Shown piece by piece: positions 35,565-46,371 of a DNA stretch of 64,000 bases. A model generated the notes under the pieces. That model worked only from the letters and a program-made list of their open reading frames with translations, was not told the DNA's origin and made no database searches. The stretch's first letter is position 1. Every line of letters starts with the position of its first letter. Origin of the DNA: Flavivirga sp. 57AJ16 (GTDB lineage Bacteria; Bacteroidota; Bacteroidia; Flavobacteriales; Flavobacteriaceae). The stretch lies in assembly GCF_028736925.1 (NCBI RefSeq), contig NZ_JAQZAT010000010.1, forward strand, positions 62,001 through 126,000. The letters are read 5' to 3'. The translations under genes were made by a program, and so were the position numbers.

Positions 35565-38081
35565 ATGATGAGACACATTACGTTATTGTTTATTCTTTTT
35601 TTAAGTATAAATTCAATTTCAGCCCAAGACACCCCCCCTTCAACAACACCGATGCCTAATTATCGCTTAGCATCACAATTTTCCCCAACCAACCTTGCAA
35701 AATTAGTACACTCTACAACAGTGAGACCTCATTGGTTGAAAAAAGGCAATCGTTTTTGGTACCAATATAAAACGACAGAAGGTTCCAACTACTACTTAGT
35801 AAACGCGGATACAAAATCGAAATCAAAATTATTTGACAATGAAAAAATGGCTAAGTGGTTAACAGAAATCACAAAAGACCCCTATGATGCACAACATTTG
35901 CCGCGTTTCAATTTTAAATTCGTTAAAAATGAAACTGCTATTCGCTTTAGAGTAACTTCTACAGAAGAAGTAGAGGTTTTAGAAGATGGGAAAACTACCG
36001 AAAAGGATTCTTCTGCCACAAAAAAAGAAAAAAAGAAGACCCCTAAAATGGAAAAAAAGGTGTATCATCTTGAATATAAATTAGGCGGTAATTCCTTAAC
36101 TATCGTAGACAACAAAAAGAAAGAGAATGAACCCTGGAAAAAATGGGCCACGATTTCTCCCGATAGCACCATTGTATTGTTCTCTAAGAATTATAATTTG
36201 TTTTGGATGGATAAAGCCAATTTTTTAAAAGCCGTAAAAGATGAAAAAGACTCAACAATCGTAGAGAACCAATGGACTACCGATGGCGTGGAACATTATG
36301 GCTATGGTGGCTCTGGACGTGGGGAAAATAATGAAACCAAGGAAAAAAAGAAAAACGATAGAAAAAAGATTCATGGTATTTGGTCCCATGATTCCAAAAA
36401 ATTTGTATTCACAAAAACTGACTCTAGACATATTAAGGATCTGTGGGTAATCAATTCTGTCGCGAAAAAACGCCCTACTCTGGAAACCTACAAATACCAT
36501 ATGCCAGGAGAAGCAGAATTCTACAAACGAGAATTATTGGTTTTTGATATGCCTTCAAAAGAGATTGTTAGTATTAAGTTAGACACAACAAAACAACAAA
36601 GTATCTCTGTTTTCAGGGCACCAAGAAAACAATCAGACAGAGATGATGATTTCCAACCGGCATTGTTACTTTCAAAAAAAGGTAAAATTTATTTTAACAC
36701 CATAAGCAGAGATAGAAAGAAACTGGATATATGTGTTGCAGATATTAATTCTGGAGATGTCACTGTTTTAATCAAAGAACGATTTAATACTTATATTGAA
36801 TCGAGACCTTTGGTCTTATTCAATAATGAACAAGAAATACTCCATTGGTCTGAACGTGACGGTTGGGCTCATTTTTACCTATATGATTCTAGTGGCAACT
36901 TGAAACGCCAGGTAACCTCGGGGTCTTATCATGTAAATGAATTCACTAATTTAGACGAGAAAGCGCGTGTTCTTTATTTTACAGCAAGTGGAGTCTCTAA
37001 AAATCAAGATCCTTACTACGAACATATATATCGTATTAACCTAGACGGCACTGGTTTACGAAATATCAATGCTGGAGATTATAATACAGCTACAAGTATG
37101 GCCGATTCCAATAAGTATTTTGTAAGTAATTGTTCCAGGGTTAATACCATCCCAAAATCTGAATTAAGAAATGCCAATGGTTCTATTATTATGACCTTGG
37201 AAGAAGCAGACCTGTCCCAGCTTTTTGCAACAGGATACAAATTCCCTGAGCCTTTTAAAGTAAAAGCAGATGACGGGATTACAGACATTTATGGTGTTAT
37301 GTACAAACCTTTTGATTTTGATGACACTAAAAGCTATCCTTTATTGGAATATGTATATCCCGGCCCTCAAACTGAAGCTGTAAATAAATCTTTTTCGGTT
37401 AGAATGGATAGATTAGATCGTATGGCACAAGTAGGGTTTATAGTCATTACACTGGGAAATAGAGGCGGACATCCTAACCGCTCAAAATGGTATCACAATT
37501 ATGGTTATGGAAACCTTAGGGATTATGGCATAGCCGATAAAAAATACGTAGCAGAGCAATTAGCAAAAACACATCCTTATATCAATATTGATAAAATTGG
37601 TATTTACGGACATTCTGGAGGCGGCTTTATGTCTACCGCCGCCATGCTAGTGTATCCAGACTTTTTTAAAGCAGCCGTTTCTTCTGCTGGAAACCACGAC
37701 AACTCGATATACAATAGTTGGTGGAGTGAAACCCATCATGGGATTAAAGAAAAAAAAGATGCAGATAATAATATTTCTTATGAGTATGCCATTGATAAAA
37801 ACCAGTCTTTAGCATCTAACTTAAAAGGCCATCTTATGCTAATTACTGGAGATATAGATAATAATGTACATCCTGGAGGCACTATTAGAATGGCAAATGC
37901 CTTAATTAAAGCTAATAAGCGATTTGATTTTATGATCATGCCAGGACAACGTCATGGTTTTGGAGATATGACAGAATATTCCTTTTGGCTTAGAGCAGAT
38001 CATTTTAGCAAGCATCTATTGGGTACCGAAACTACAAGCATCGATATTACAGAAATGAATAGGGATAAACCGAAAAAATAA
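35565..38081 (+). CDS. S9-family (dipeptidyl peptidase IV-like) serine peptidase
   Basis: I start the 838-residue protein at ATG 35565 (MMRHITLLFILFLSINSISA, signal peptide) because the longer frame would need a TTG. The N-terminal beta-propeller (DPPIV_N type) contains a lysine-rich insert near residue 150. The C-terminal alpha/beta-hydrolase domain has YGHSGGGFMS with Ser 684, the Asp in GDIDNNVHP (about 765) and His in GQRHGFGD (about 797). It is an exported exopeptidase that probably removes N-terminal dipeptides in the periplasm. Confidence 0.92.
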   Translation: MMRHITLLFILFLSINSISAQDTPPSTTPMPNYRLASQFSPTNLAKLVHSTTVRPHWLKKGNRFWYQYKTTEGSNYYLVNADTKSKSKLFDNEKMAKWLTEITKDPYDAQHLPRFNFKFVKNETAIRFRVTSTEEVEVLEDGKTTEKDSSATKKEKKKTPKMEKKVYHLEYKLGGNSLTIVDNKKKENEPWKKWATISPDSTIVLFSKNYNLFWMDKANFLKAVKDEKDSTIVENQWTTDGVEHYGYGGSGRGENNETKEKKKNDRKKIHGIWSHDSKKFVFTKTDSRHIKDLWVINSVAKKRPTLETYKYHMPGEAEFYKRELLVFDMPSKEIVSIKLDTTKQQSISVFRAPRKQSDRDDDFQPALLLSKKGKIYFNTISRDRKKLDICVADINSGDVTVLIKERFNTYIESRPLVLFNNEQEILHWSERDGWAHFYLYDSSGNLKRQVTSGSYHVNEFTNLDEKARVLYFTASGVSKNQDPYYEHIYRINLDGTGLRNINAGDYNTATSMADSNKYFVSNCSRVNTIPKSELRNANGSIIMTLEEADLSQLFATGYKFPEPFKVKADDGITDIYGVMYKPFDFDDTKSYPLLEYVYPGPQTEAVNKSFSVRMDRLDRMAQVGFIVITLGNRGGHPNRSKWYHNYGYGNLRDYGIADKKYVAEQLAKTHPYINIDKIGIYGHSGGGFMSTAAMLVYPDFFKAAVSSAGNHDNSIYNSWWSETHHGIKEKKDADNNISYEYAIDKNQSLASNLKGHLMLITGDIDNNVHPGGTIRMANALIKANKRFDFMIMPGQRHGFGDMTEYSFWLRADHFSKHLLGTETTSIDITEMNRDKPKK

Positions 38082-38096
38082 TGGGCTGAGTCGAAT

Positions 38097-38235
38097 AAAA
38101 AGAGGCTATCTAAAAAGTCTTTATAATTTGATTTGTCAGGTTGAGCTTGTCGAAACCGATATTGATTATCAGTAAGTTAAAAATATTTCGACAAGCTCAA
38201 TATGACATCGAACTTACTTTTTAGATAGCCTTTTT
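38097..38235. repeat. 139-bp long-hairpin repeat, copy 1
   Basis: Outer arms GGCTATCTAAAAAGT and ACTTTTTAGATAGCC, and inner arms GAGCTTGTCGAAA and TTTCGACAAGCTC, surround GATATTGATTATCAG. It is nearly identical to 51480-51616 except in the outer arms, which differ in a base-paired manner. T-runs flank both ends. It separates two convergent genes, so a bidirectional terminator is likely. Confidence 0.7.
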
Positions 38236-38263
38236 GTTATGGTTGGTTAAATGTTAGTTATTC

Positions 38264-40648
38264 TTAATTAAGGACCTTTTCTACTTCTATACCAGCTATT
38301 TTATCACTTCTTTTTAAAGCTTCAATATGGGCTTCTACTTCAGATGCACTTCCATTAAAAGTCTCGTAACTGGTCGATTCTTCTCCATTCTCAACAGTCA
38401 CTGTAGTTACTATCGCCTTAACAGTGCCATCATTATTATTAATCATTTCTACTTGAATGTCTTTAGAAATGGCTACATTTTCCACCTCATTTCCTTCCGA
38501 AACATAAGCCGTTACAACCTCTGAGGATAAAGCAATACTAGGCGCAATAACCAATGCTACAACCGACATTAATTTTAATAAGATATTTAAAGAAGGCCCT
38601 GAAGTATCTTTAAAGGGATCTCCAACGGTATCACCAACAACAGCTGCTTTATGGGCATCTGTTCCCTTCCTTCCTTGTTCTTCAATAGTTTTTTTGGCAT
38701 TATCCCATGCGCCACCAGCATTCGATTGGAAAATCGCCATAAGGACACCACAAGTAGTTACGCCCGCAAGCAAACCACCCAACATTTCCGCTCCTCCAAT
38801 AAATCCAACAGCTACAGGAACTGCAATGGCCAATAAGCCTGGAAGCACCATTTCTTTAATGGATGCTTTTGTAGAAATATCTACACATTTATCATACTCG
38901 GCATACCCATCGGCAGCATCAAATATTTTTCTATCTTCTTCATTAGCTTTAGACATATCAGAATCATATTTACGCATCACTTCAAGAGCCGCTTTTAACT
39001 GCGGAATATCCCTAAATTGACGGCGTACTTCTTCAATCATGGCCATTGCTGCACGACCAACCGCATTCATAGACAAGGCAGAAAACACAAAAGGCAACAT
39101 ACCTCCTACTAATAGTCCTGCCATAATTTGAGGTTGTGAAACATCAATAGCAATCACATTTGCTGTTTTCATAAAAGCTGCAAATAAAGCCAATGCCGTC
39201 AATGCCGCAGAAGCAATTGCAAATCCCTTCCCTATGGCAGCTGTTGTATTCCCTACAGCATCTAACTTATCGGTACGTTCACGAACTTCACTTGGTAGTT
39301 CCGCCATTTCAGCAATACCCCCGGCATTATCCGAAATTGGTCCATAAGCATCCACCGCTAATTGTATTCCCGTATTTGCCAGCATCCCTACCGCTGCAAT
39401 AGCGATACCATATAAACCGGCAAAATGATGTGACACCAAAATAGCTCCAGCAATTAATATAATAGGAATCGCAGTAGACATCATTCCAATACCCAAACCA
39501 GCAATAATATTTGTTGCAGCACCGGTTTCAGATTGTCTAACTATAGACGCTACAGGTCCTTTTCCTGTTCCCGTATAATATTCTGTTATTTTACCAACTG
39601 CTAAACCAGCAACTAAACCAGCAATCGTTGCCCAAAATACACCCATGGCTCCAAAAGGTAAACCATCAACAGTTTCAGGAATTAAAGCATTAATAATAAA
39701 ATAAGAAGCAACAACCATTAATCCTGCCGAACCAAATTCACCAATATTTAAAGCTGTTTGTGGGTTTCCACCATTTTTAACTCTTACAAAAAACGTTCCT
39801 ATAATAGACATAATAATACCAACGGCTGCTAATACCAACGGTAAATACACAGCTCCTAAACCATTAAAATCCGGTGTTAAAATAAAAGCACCTAATACCA
39901 TGGTACCAATAATAGACCCCACATAAGATTCAAATAAATCGGCTCCCATACCAGCTACATCACCTACATTATCACCTACATTATCTGCAATGGTCGCAGG
40001 GTTTAGAGGGTGATCCTCAGGAATTCCCGCTTCCACTTTACCAACTAAATCGGCTCCAACATCGGCTGCTTTGGTATAAATACCACCCCCAACACGTGCA
40101 AATAATGCTATAGATGACGCTCCCAATGAAAATCCAGAAAGCACATTTAATACCAATGATAAATTCTCAGGACCACTCCACATCTCCTGATAAATCATAA
40201 ACAAACCACTTAGCCCCAATACACCTAATCCAACAACACCTAATCCCATAACAGCACCACCGGCAAAAGCAACCTCTAATGCTTTCCCCAAAGACGTCCT
40301 TGCTGCACTTGTCGTTCTAACATTTGCCTTAGTAGCAACTTTCATCCCTATAAATCCAGCTAAGGCCGAACAAATAGCTCCAACAATAAATGATACGGCA
40401 ACCATACCATTAGACCCTTCCTCTGCATTTCCTTTAAAATATAATAGAACCGCCACAGCTATTACAAATACTGATAAAATTTTGTATTCTGCTTTAAGAA
40501 AAGACATAGCGCCATCGGCAATGTTTTTCGCAATTCTAATCATTTTTTCATCACCTTGATCCTGTTTGGACACCCACGCACTTTTTATAAAGACATAGAG
40601 CAATGCTAAAACACCAAATACTGGTAAAAATCTCACTATTAATTCCAT
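38264..40648 (-). CDS. hppA: membrane-bound ion-pumping pyrophosphatase (K+-dependent type)
   Basis: The 794-residue integral membrane enzyme hydrolyses PPi and pumps Na+ and/or H+ across the inner membrane. Substrate motifs [39 protein letters not shown] and the late [16 protein letters not shown] are present. The signature [15 protein letters not shown] carries Ala where K+-independent enzymes have Lys, indicating a K+-dependent, probably Na+-pumping member. The last about 70 residues form a hydrophilic tail with [16 protein letters not shown] soluble pyrophosphatase gene lies just upstream on the same strand. Confidence 0.95.
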   Translation of the reverse strand: MELIVRFLPVFGVLALLYVFIKSAWVSKQDQGDEKMIRIAKNIADGAMSFLKAEYKILSVFVIAVAVLLYFKGNAEEGSNGMVAVSFIVGAICSALAGFIGMKVATKANVRTTSAARTSLGKALEVAFAGGAVMGLGVVGLGVLGLSGLFMIYQEMWSGPENLSLVLNVLSGFSLGASSIALFARVGGGIYTKAADVGADLVGKVEAGIPEDHPLNPATIADNVGDNVGDVAGMGADLFESYVGSIIGTMVLGAFILTPDFNGLGAVYLPLVLAAVGIIMSIIGTFFVRVKNGGNPQTALNIGEFGSAGLMVVASYFIINALIPETVDGLPFGAMGVFWATIAGLVAGLAVGKITEYYTGTGKGPVASIVRQSETGAATNIIAGLGIGMMSTAIPIILIAGAILVSHHFAGLYGIAIAAVGMLANTGIQLAVDAYGPISDNAGGIAEMAELPSEVRERTDKLDAVGNTTAAIGKGFAIASAALTALALFAAFMKTANVIAIDVSQPQIMAGLLVGGMLPFVFSALSMNAVGRAAMAMIEEVRRQFRDIPQLKAALEVMRKYDSDMSKANEEDRKIFDAADGYAEYDKCVDISTKASIKEMVLPGLLAIAVPVAVGFIGGAEMLGGLLAGVTTCGVLMAIFQSNAGGAWDNAKKTIEEQGRKGTDAHKAAVVGDTVGDPFKDTSGPSLNILLKLMSVVALVIAPSIALSSEVVTAYVSEGNEVENVAISKDIQVEMINNNDGTVKAIVTTVTVENGEESTSYETFNGSASEVEAHIEALKRSDKIAGIEVEKVLN

Positions 40649-40979
40649 ATTAATTAGTTATTTTATTGGTTATTATTATTTTAATGGAGCTAAAAATAGG
40701 AAAATATAAGTGATAAAAAAAGCCACCCTTAATTAAAGATGGCTCATTTTTTTTCGTGATATTTTATTAATCTTTCAATTATACCTGTCTGAAGGTAAAA
40801 TATCGTATTAAGCTGGTGCTTTTTTAAAATCCAAAAACACTGTGATTGGATGACATAGCATCGTTATAGATTTATGAACAGGATATTTAGTGTTTAAAAA
40901 GCCTGTACTCAACTTCTTGCCTACCGACAAAGATTAGGGAAACGAGTCGATATGTGGCATTTTACACTAAAATTGGTAT
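40649..40979. other. gap between ppa and hppA
   Basis: A 331-bp gap. A terminator hairpin for ppa lies at 40715-40744 (AGCCACC/GGTGGCT-like stem with T-run on the minus strand). The hppA promoter must be between it and 40648. Nothing else is seen. Confidence 0.5.
40715..40744 (-). terminator. terminator after ppa
   Basis: On the minus strand AGCCATCTTTAATTAAGGGT and GGCT form an imperfect stem followed by seven T. Confidence 0.55.
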
Positions 40980-41507
40980 TTAGATAGTAAAAGTTCTTTT
41001 TTTCTTGTGTTCGCTATTTTCATACCGCTTAATACATTCGTGATAAATTTTAACGGCCTCTTCTGCATTTCCCCATCCACCAGTATCTACTTTCTTTTTT
41101 TCCAAATCCTTATATACTTGGAAAAAATGTTCTATTTCTTTTAATCTATGCGGGTTTAAATCTAATATATCTTTGTTTTTACTCCAAATGGGATCCGAAA
41201 CGGGTACACAAATAATTTTTTCATCAGGTCCTTTTTCGTCAGTCATATGGAATACACCAATCGGCCTTACTTCCATAACTACCATAGGGTATGTTGGTTC
41301 TGTACCCATAACCAATACATCTAATGGGTCTTGATCTAAAGCCAAAGTTTCTGGGATAAACCCATAATCTCCTGGATACATCATTGATGAAAATAACATG
41401 CGGTCGAAACGTATTTTGTGTAGTGTAAAATCGTACTCATATTTATTTCTACTCCCTTTAGGTATTTCTATTAACACATCAAATGTTAAATCTTTTTTCT
41501 TACTCAT
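40980..41507 (-). CDS. ppa: soluble inorganic pyrophosphatase (family I)
   Basis: The 175-residue cytosolic enzyme splits PPi to phosphate using Mg2+. The active-site motif is YPGDYGFIPETLALDQDPLD (signature D-x-D-P-x-D). EIPKGSRNKYEYD near the start and KDLEKKKVDTGGWGN near the end also fit. Length matches bacterial family I. It adjoins hppA, so two different PPi-consuming enzymes are encoded side by side. Confidence 0.95.
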   Translation of the reverse strand: MSKKKDLTFDVLIEIPKGSRNKYEYDFTLHKIRFDRMLFSSMMYPGDYGFIPETLALDQDPLDVLVMGTEPTYPMVVMEVRPIGVFHMTDEKGPDEKIICVPVSDPIWSKNKDILDLNPHRLKEIEHFFQVYKDLEKKKVDTGGWGNAEEAVKIYHECIKRYENSEHKKKRTFTI

Positions 41508-41634
41508 AAATTATAAATATTTTAGGGACGCAAATGTACTGAACGCTTAGACTTTAAGCAACAAAAACTAAGGTTGTTTTACATTAATATTTCCTATCTT
41601 GTGCCTGACTAATTCAAATAATACACTAAAAACC

Positions 41635-43860
41635 ATGAGATTTTTCCTTTTTTTATTTTTGACTCTTTTTTCTTTAGCATTCATGAAGGCACAAACGCAA
41701 CCTTGGCAAGGCAAATTTGAGCCTATTGACCATATGATTAAACCTCCTAACACCTACAGAACTGCTAGTGGGGCTCCTGGAAGGGATTATTGGCAACAAC
41801 GTGCTAATTATAAAATAAAAGTGATCCTTGACGAAAGCAACAATACCATTTCTGGTGAAGAAACTATTACTTATTACAATAATTCTCCAGATGATCTGAG
41901 CTATTTATGGATCCAACTTGAACAAAACGTCAACAAAAAAGGAAACGAAGATTTTGGCAGTATAAATAATACTATAAAAAATGGTATGACCAGCAGGCAA
42001 ATGCAATTTCTTACTAGAGCCATAGATTTCCCTGCTGGCTATTCTATTAAATATGTAAAAGATGCCGATGGGAACCATATAAAAACCATGATTAACAATA
42101 CCATGATGAAGGTTAAATTGAACACCCTTCTTAAATCGGGTGAATCTACACGTTTTTCCATAGCATGGTCCTATCCCATTACCGACAGAAGCATGTATTT
42201 GTTATCTCGAGAAGGTTATGAGTATTTTCCATCCGATGATAATACTATTTACCTCATTGCCCACTGGTTTCCCAGAATGGCCGTTTATAACGATACAGAA
42301 GGTTGGCAGAATCAGCAATTTCAAAAGCTTGGGGAATTTGCTCTAGAGTTTGGTGATTATGATGTTGAAATCACGGTACCAGAAGACCATATTGTTGCCG
42401 CTACTGGCTTGCTTCAAAATAGTGAGTCCGTGCTATCAAAAACACAGCGCAAAAGACTAGATGACGCCCGGAAGTCTTTTGACAAACCCGTCATGATCAT
42501 TACACAAAAAGAAGCTGAAGCCCATGAAAAACAAAAATCAAAGAAGCAAAAAACCTGGAAGTTTAGTGCTAAAAATGTTCGTGATTTTGCCTTTGCATCC
42601 TCTCGTAAATTTATGTGGGATGCCCAAGCTGTAAAATTACCGACCAACACCGTTATGGCCATGTCTCTTTACCCAAAAGAAGGTTTGCCCGTCTGGCAAG
42701 AAGAATCTACTAAAGCGGTGAGGCAGGCTTTAGAGGTTTATTCTGAAGCGACTTTCGATTACCCTTATCCGGTAGCTATTTCTGTAAATACGTCTAATAT
42801 TGGTATGGAATTCCCTATGATCAGCTTTAATGGCGGACGACCAAAAAATGGCAAAATAAGTGATGGAGCCAAGCAAGGTATGATAGGCACTATTATTCAT
42901 GAGGTTGGCCATAACTGGTTTCCTATGATTGTGAGTTCGGACGAACGTAAATGGATGTGGATGGACGAAGGTTTAAATACTTTTTTACACCAAAGAACCC
43001 TTGCAGAACGCTACCCTGGTTTTAATAGTGTAACACCTAAAAGCATTGTACCTTTTATGAGTGGTGACAAAAATATTTTACGTCCAATTATGACAACTTC
43101 AGATAATGAGCTTATGTCTCAATTTGGGGCTAATTTTTATTTAAAACCAACTGTTGGCCTACAAATGCTTCGTAACTCCATTATTGGAAAAGAGCTATTT
43201 GATGAAGCTTTTAAAGAGTATGCCAATCGATGGAAATATAAACATCCAAATCCTGCCGACTTATTTAGAACCCTTGAAGATGCCACTGCTACCGATCTAG
43301 ATTGGTTTTATAGAGGTTGGTTTTTTACTACCGATCATGTAGATATGGAATTGAGCCAGGTAAAATGGTTTAAAGTGTATGAAGAAAATTCGAATATTGA
43401 AGATCAAAATAACAGCTCTAAAGTAAAAATTGATGCCTCCGGTAAAAATGTGCAAGTGCAAGCTAAAGACTTTTCTAGTGGTCCGGAAATGATTACCATG
43501 AATACAACTCCCGATGCTGCGTATGGCCAATTTTTATCAAGAATTGATGAACCCAAACTACGCAAACAACTTTCTGGTAAAAATATTTATGAAATCACTA
43601 TCAAAAATGTAGGGGGTCTTGTTATGCCCGTTACTATTGAATGGGCATTTACTGATGGTTCTAAAGAAATAGATATCATTCCTGCTGAAGTTTGGCGCAG
43701 AAACGAATACGAAATCCAAAAAACTTTTATAAAAGAAAAAAAGGTTAAGGAGGTGAATTTGGATCCTAATTTTGAATATGCCGATACCAATATGAAAAAC
43801 AACTCGTTTCCTAAAGTTGAAACGCCATCTCAATTTGATGCTTTTAAGAACACTAAATAA
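41635..43860 (+). CDS. M1-family zinc metallopeptidase (aminopeptidase)
   Basis: Started at ATG 41635, the protein has about 741 residues with a signal peptide (FFLFLFLTLFSLAFMKAQ). The N-terminal beta domain is followed by the exopeptidase motif NIGMEFP near residue 396, the zinc motif HEVGHN with His 422, Glu 423 and His 426, and Glu 445 in MDEGLNTF. A C-terminal helical region ends the protein. It is exported and probably an aminopeptidase working with the nearby S9 peptidase in peptide use. Confidence 0.92.
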   Translation: MRFFLFLFLTLFSLAFMKAQTQPWQGKFEPIDHMIKPPNTYRTASGAPGRDYWQQRANYKIKVILDESNNTISGEETITYYNNSPDDLSYLWIQLEQNVNKKGNEDFGSINNTIKNGMTSRQMQFLTRAIDFPAGYSIKYVKDADGNHIKTMINNTMMKVKLNTLLKSGESTRFSIAWSYPITDRSMYLLSREGYEYFPSDDNTIYLIAHWFPRMAVYNDTEGWQNQQFQKLGEFALEFGDYDVEITVPEDHIVAATGLLQNSESVLSKTQRKRLDDARKSFDKPVMIITQKEAEAHEKQKSKKQKTWKFSAKNVRDFAFASSRKFMWDAQAVKLPTNTVMAMSLYPKEGLPVWQEESTKAVRQALEVYSEATFDYPYPVAISVNTSNIGMEFPMISFNGGRPKNGKISDGAKQGMIGTIIHEVGHNWFPMIVSSDERKWMWMDEGLNTFLHQRTLAERYPGFNSVTPKSIVPFMSGDKNILRPIMTTSDNELMSQFGANFYLKPTVGLQMLRNSIIGKELFDEAFKEYANRWKYKHPNPADLFRTLEDATATDLDWFYRGWFFTTDHVDMELSQVKWFKVYEENSNIEDQNNSSKVKIDASGKNVQVQAKDFSSGPEMITMNTTPDAAYGQFLSRIDEPKLRKQLSGKNIYEITIKNVGGLVMPVTIEWAFTDGSKEIDIIPAEVWRRNEYEIQKTFIKEKKVKEVNLDPNFEYADTNMKNNSFPKVETPSQFDAFKNTK

Positions 43861-43961
43861 AGGAAGCTTATAATAGAAAATAAAGAATTTTGGTTTTTGA
43901 CACAAAAAGTAAAAACCCGATAGCACTCATACTGTCACGAGCGGGGGCTATATTACTGGAA

Positions 43962-44300
43962 GCAACGTTATTATTGTATCCTTTATGTTTCCCACCAAAG
44001 GGGGTAGTAGTCTATGCGTTTTTTTAACTACGGTCACCTTTTACAGCCTATTACTCCAAAGAGCAGCTACAAAATTTTTCTTTTTAAGAACGTATACTAA
44101 AACCACACTTTATCGCTAAAGCATGGCTTCTTATTTTTATTTATTTCCTACTCGACACGGCACTCGTCAAAGACGAAGCGCTAGCGCATACGAGGACTAG
44201 CAGGGGTTATAAACAAAAACCACACTACAACTATCTAATGTGCCTTGTGTTTTTTTCTTACTCGGTACGCCACTAGTTTTTAAAACTAGCGGTAGCGGGG
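43962..44300. repeat. 340-bp RHS-scrap repeat, copy 1
   Basis: Starts GCAACGTTATTATTGTATCC and ends ACTAGCGGTAGCGGGG. The minus strand of its left part encodes a frameshifted DYYPFG...HKGYNN fragment. The middle holds the palindrome AGCGCTAGCGC and the right end a hairpin CTAGTTTTTAAAACTAG. It is nearly identical to copy 3. Confidence 0.8.
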
Positions 44301-44479
44301 TCAATGTTCATCCATCTACCTAAACTTGCATCATAATTTCTGGCGTGGAAGTCGTGCCAGTTTAAACCTAACTCTTTTTGATTTTCTTTTCCTTGGAATG
44401 TGTGATGGTTATTTTCAGTACCATTCACAACATTATTGTATCCTTTATGTTCAAGTCCAAAGGGGTAGTAGTCTATGCG
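44301..44479 (-). pseudogene. RHS repeat-associated core fragment
   Basis: Minus-strand translation gives RIDYYPFGLEHKGYNN, then HHTFQGKENQKELGLNWHDF, HARNYDASLGRWMNID. This is the core just before the variable toxin tip in RHS/YD-repeat proteins. About 60 residues survive with no start and no toxin. Immediately after NID the sequence enters the neighbouring repeat and stops. Confidence 0.85.
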
Positions 44480-44760
44480 TTTTTTTCAACGACGGTCACC
44501 TTTTCAAGCCTACCTCTCCAAAGAGCAGCTACAAAAATTTTATTTTTAAGAACGTATACTAAAACCACACTTTATCGCTAAAGCGTGGCTTCTTATTTTT
44601 ATTTATTGCCTACTCGACACGGCACTCGTCAAAGACGAAGCGCTAGCGCATACGAGGACTAGCAGGGTTATAAACAAAAACCACACCACAACTATCTAAT
44701 GTGGCTTGTGTTTTTTTCTTACTCGGTACGCCACTAGTTTTTAAAACTAGCGGTAGCGGG
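44428..44760. repeat. 340-bp RHS-scrap repeat, copy 2 (most diverged)
   Basis: Begins CAACATTATTGTATCC and keeps an intact DYYPFGLEHKGYNN reading frame on the minus strand, which merges with the core fragment. The rest matches copies 1 and 3 with scattered changes. Confidence 0.8.
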
Positions 44761-45100
44761 GCAACGTTATTATTGTATCCTTTATGTTTCCCACCAAAGG
44801 GGGTAGTAGTCTATGCGTTTTTTTTAACTACGGTCACCTTTTACAGCCTATTACTCCAAAGAGTAGCTACAAAATTTTTCTTTTTAAGAACGTATACTAA
44901 AACCACACTTTATCGCTAAAGCATGGCTTCTTATTTTTATTTATTTCCTACTCGACACGGCACTCGTCAAAGACGAAGCGCTAGCGCATACGAGGACTAG
45001 CAGGGGTTATAAACAAAAACCACACTACAACTATCTAATGTGCCTTGTGTTTTTTTCTTACTCGGTACGCCACTAGTTTTTAAAACTAGCGGTAGCGGGG
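44761..45100. repeat. 340-bp RHS-scrap repeat, copy 3
   Basis: Starts GCAACGTTATTATTGTATCC directly after copy 2 and ends GGTAGCGGGG. Almost identical to copy 1, implying a recent duplication or gene conversion. Confidence 0.8.
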
Positions 45101-45204
45101 AAGCTTCGCAATGACAGTCAATTTGTTGTTTTTAAGTTAAAGAAAGTGATACCAATGCTCCTCACACATGGATAAAATACTTTACTTTTCAGACCTCTTT
45201 TATT

Positions 45205-46269
45205 TTAATCCACATCAAATCGAACTCCCAACGAGATATTATTCTGGTCGATGATCTGATCTTTAAAAATAGGTGATACATCATATTTAACATATAGGGC
45301 AACACTATCAAAAGCAATATAACCACTTAACCCATACACTAAATTACTGGTATTAAATCCACGTTTTTGTTTGTCTTTTATTTGCTCGCCATTCAATTTA
45401 TATTTTAGCTTTTGACGTGTGCCAATATTAAAACCAGCATATCCGCCCATTCCTATTTTAAATTGATTTCGTGTAGAGTACCTAAAATAAGTCTCTTTGT
45501 CAACCTTTTTTGAAGGTCCGAACTCAAAATGGACAGGAAACACCAAATTGGTAATCGACAGTTTAGACTTTTTAAGGTTTTCAGGGAATTCTTGCAATAT
45601 AGTTTGATTGCCTTGTTGAACAAAATACTTATTGTCATCAGGTTTTAACCCATTTATTTGAAAAGAATACCCGTATTTAAAGCGCAAAAAATTAGAGTTT
45701 TTAAACACCCTTGTTTTCCATGCCCAACCCAACTCTAAAAATCGGGATCCGCCAAACTTATACGGAGAGTCCTCAAGATTTTCGCCTTCAACAATAGCGT
45801 TATTTAAGCCAAAAGCCAATACAAAATCACTGGAAGTTCGCTTATCATATTTCTTTCGTTTGTCATCATTCTCCCTCACATAAAGCACTTCCTCTCCTCC
45901 TATAATAACGCCTAGTTTAGTTTCTTTCCCTCCTCTATTCAGTCCATAATCATTTCGTTCAAAAAGCGCTATCTTATTGTCTATAATCCCTATACGATTT
46001 TCAATATTCAGTGCTGCTAATTTTGCTGCCTTCATTTTTAGCTTTTGAGCTTCTTCACTTGTTATTTTGCCATTGTCCAAACGTTTATTAATAGCTTCTA
46101 CTTCTATTTTCAAAAATTCTTTTTCTTCCTTTTCAACAACTGTTTTTAAATGCCTAAGCATTTTAATATTCTTTTCATTTTTAATAGCTGGGATCGTGTC
46201 TTGTGCATTGATTAATTGCACGTTTACACATAGCACGACAAGTGCTAAATACTTGGTAATGGTTTGCAT
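45205..46269 (-). CDS. outer membrane beta-barrel protein of a sigma/anti-sigma operon
   Basis: The product has about 354 residues from ATG 46269 (MQTITKYLALVVLCVNVQLI, signal peptide). A helical coiled segment (about residues 30-110, rich in K and E) is followed by a beta-rich region with strands such as LRFKYGYSFQING, GMGGYAGFNIGTRQ, YGLSGYIAFDSVALYVKYDV and a final SLGVRFDVD. It is probably a periplasmic helix plus an outer membrane barrel. It follows a putative anti-sigma factor and an ECF sigma factor on the same strand. Confidence 0.75.
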   Translation of the reverse strand: MQTITKYLALVVLCVNVQLINAQDTIPAIKNEKNIKMLRHLKTVVEKEEKEFLKIEVEAINKRLDNGKITSEEAQKLKMKAAKLAALNIENRIGIIDNKIALFERNDYGLNRGGKETKLGVIIGGEEVLYVRENDDKRKKYDKRTSSDFVLAFGLNNAIVEGENLEDSPYKFGGSRFLELGWAWKTRVFKNSNFLRFKYGYSFQINGLKPDDNKYFVQQGNQTILQEFPENLKKSKLSITNLVFPVHFEFGPSKKVDKETYFRYSTRNQFKIGMGGYAGFNIGTRQKLKYKLNGEQIKDKQKRGFNTSNLVYGLSGYIAFDSVALYVKYDVSPIFKDQIIDQNNISLGVRFDVD

Positions 46270-46371
46270 AACTGTTCGTTTTTTTAATACTGAATTCATT
46301 TCAGTATCTCTTGATAATTGATGATGTTTATAGTTATAATTTGCGAGATTCCCGCTTTCGCGGAAATAAAA

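Larger units (their letters stand above)
43861..45204. other. 1.3-kb gene-free region filled by an RHS-derived repeat
   Basis: The stretch holds three copies of a 340-bp unit and one 179-bp RHS core scrap, described separately. Frames read in it are repeat shadows. Confidence 0.8.

Noticed and set aside
44326-44919. Three plus-strand frames of 67-78 residues
   Set aside because: They are antisense shadows of the RHS-scrap repeats and recur with the repeat.
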